Position numbers and translations under genes: made by a program
Part shown: positions 14,625-15,108 of the stretch, piece after piece
Layout of the letters: each line of letters opens with the position of its first letter
How positions within the stretch are numbered: the first letter of the stretch is position 1
Assembly (NCBI GenBank): GCA_021785095.1
Contig: JAJYGM010000322.1
Span: 1 to 15,108, forward strand
Direction: 5' to 3'
From: Actinomycetes bacterium
GTDB lineage: Bacteria > Actinomycetota > Acidimicrobiia > Acidimicrobiales > Bog-793
Length of the DNA stretch: 15,108 nucleotides
Notes under the pieces: generated by a model
The model's database searches: none
Told to the model about the DNA's origin: nothing
What the model saw: the letters and a program-made list of their open reading frames with translations, nothing else

Positions 14625-15108
14625 ATGAGGTCGCCGTCTTCGAGGTCGAGCGCTGGATGGGCCGGCGAGGACGGTGCGGCTCGCGAGAGCGGGGGGCACG
14701 ACTCCTCGCTGCGCGAGGCGACTGCGTCTGCGCCCGACACGGAGCCAACTCGTCAGAAGAGGCCCCGATGGCGGCGACGAATGCTGCAAGCGACGGTGAT
14801 CCTCGCGTCCTTCCTCCTCGCACTGGTGCTGGCCGCCGTCGGATACGAGCTGTCGCTGCCGAGCGTGAACGACGCTCCGGCGAAGGTGGCGGCGATCGTG
14901 CGGGCACATCACGGTCAGCTGGCCCGGCTCCCGCTTCCCACGAAGCTCGCCGAGGCGATCGTGGCGGTCGAAGACGAGCACTTCTACTCGAACGTCTTCG
15001 TGAACGTGTTCGACGGAGCGGCTCGCGCCGCCGTCGCCTCGATCAGGCGCAGCGGCGATCCCGGGGGCAGCACCATCGCCCAGCAGCTGGCCAAGCAGCT
15101 CTTCCCGC
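14625..15108 (+). CDS. Family GT51 peptidoglycan glycosyltransferase (class A PBP or monofunctional), 3' truncated
   Basis: Start of a lipid II-polymerising transglycosylase; 161 residues are visible and the frame runs off the window. The ATG at 14625 gives a disordered head of ~44 residues, a basic stretch (RQKRPRWRRR, 43-52) and one membrane span (about 54-74), a normal inside-to-outside anchor; an internal ATG at 14781 would remove the basic stretch. The catalytic domain opens with LPLPTKLAEAIVAVEDEHFY (102-121), where Glu116 is the expected catalytic acid, and continues to DPGGSTIAQQLAKQLF (145-160), the second family motif. After EDEHF the usual HxG is replaced by SNVFVNVFDG. Whether a penicillin-binding transpeptidase domain follows cannot be told. 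No clear ribosome binding site is seen. The preceding terminator suggests an independent unit. Confidence 0.87.
   Translation, partial: MRSPSSRSSAGWAGEDGAARESGGHDSSLREATASAPDTEPTRQKRPRWRRRMLQATVILASFLLALVLAAVGYELSLPSVNDAPAKVAAIVRAHHGQLARLPLPTKLAEAIVAVEDEHFYSNVFVNVFDGAARAAVASIRRSGDPGGSTIAQQLAKQLFP

Overview
This window is high-GC DNA of actinobacterial type. It uses many GTG starts, tight gene packing with 4-base stop/start overlaps, a probable leaderless transcript, an ECF sigma factor, and NarL-type two-component genes. The mix of an acid-active S53 peptidase (kumamolisin type), a lipid or sterol beta-oxidation pair and an unusual iron-sulfur redox pair suggests an acid-tolerant actinobacterium, perhaps of the class Acidimicrobiia. 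That placement is inference from gene content, not from a marker gene.

Layout, left to right. (1) 1-2135, plus strand: two oligopeptide-type ABC permeases (the first cut by the window edge) and a small metallo-beta-lactamase-fold hydrolase, packed as one transcription unit. (2) 2136-4494, minus strand: an acyl-CoA dehydrogenase followed by a double-hotdog MaoC-type enoyl-CoA hydratase. Downstream lies what looks like the first ~25 residues of a short-chain dehydrogenase/reductase, cut off where it meets the hydrolase gene. (3) 4575-8718, plus strand: a stand-alone cyclic-nucleotide-binding protein, then an ECF sigma factor overlapping a membrane-anchored Asp-box beta-propeller protein, then an S53 serine-carboxyl peptidase. 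(4) 8708-12497, minus strand: a polytopic NapH/NosR-like iron-sulfur membrane protein and a 731-residue soluble partner that fuses two ferredoxin clusters, a GltD-like FAD/NAD(P) oxidoreductase and a flavodoxin-like domain. (5) 12747-14514, plus strand: a NarL/LuxR response regulator and its membrane histidine kinase, closed by a strong hairpin. (6) 14625-end, plus strand: the start of a family GT51 peptidoglycan glycosyltransferase.

The most notable part is regions 4 and 5. The redox pair and the two-component pair are divergent. The AT-richer gap between them holds two good sigma-70-like promoters, facing outward with interleaved -35 elements, plus a 7-base inverted repeat and a 35-base-spaced direct repeat. 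This suggests a self-contained regulated electron-transfer module: a membrane iron-sulfur protein exchanging electrons with quinone or a similar carrier, a soluble flavo-iron-sulfur partner linking it to NAD(P)H or a flavodoxin centre, and a two-component switch. The substrate is not evident from the sequence.

The second notable unit is the ECF sigma factor with a membrane beta-propeller in the position normally taken by an anti-sigma factor, close to a gene for an acid peptidase.
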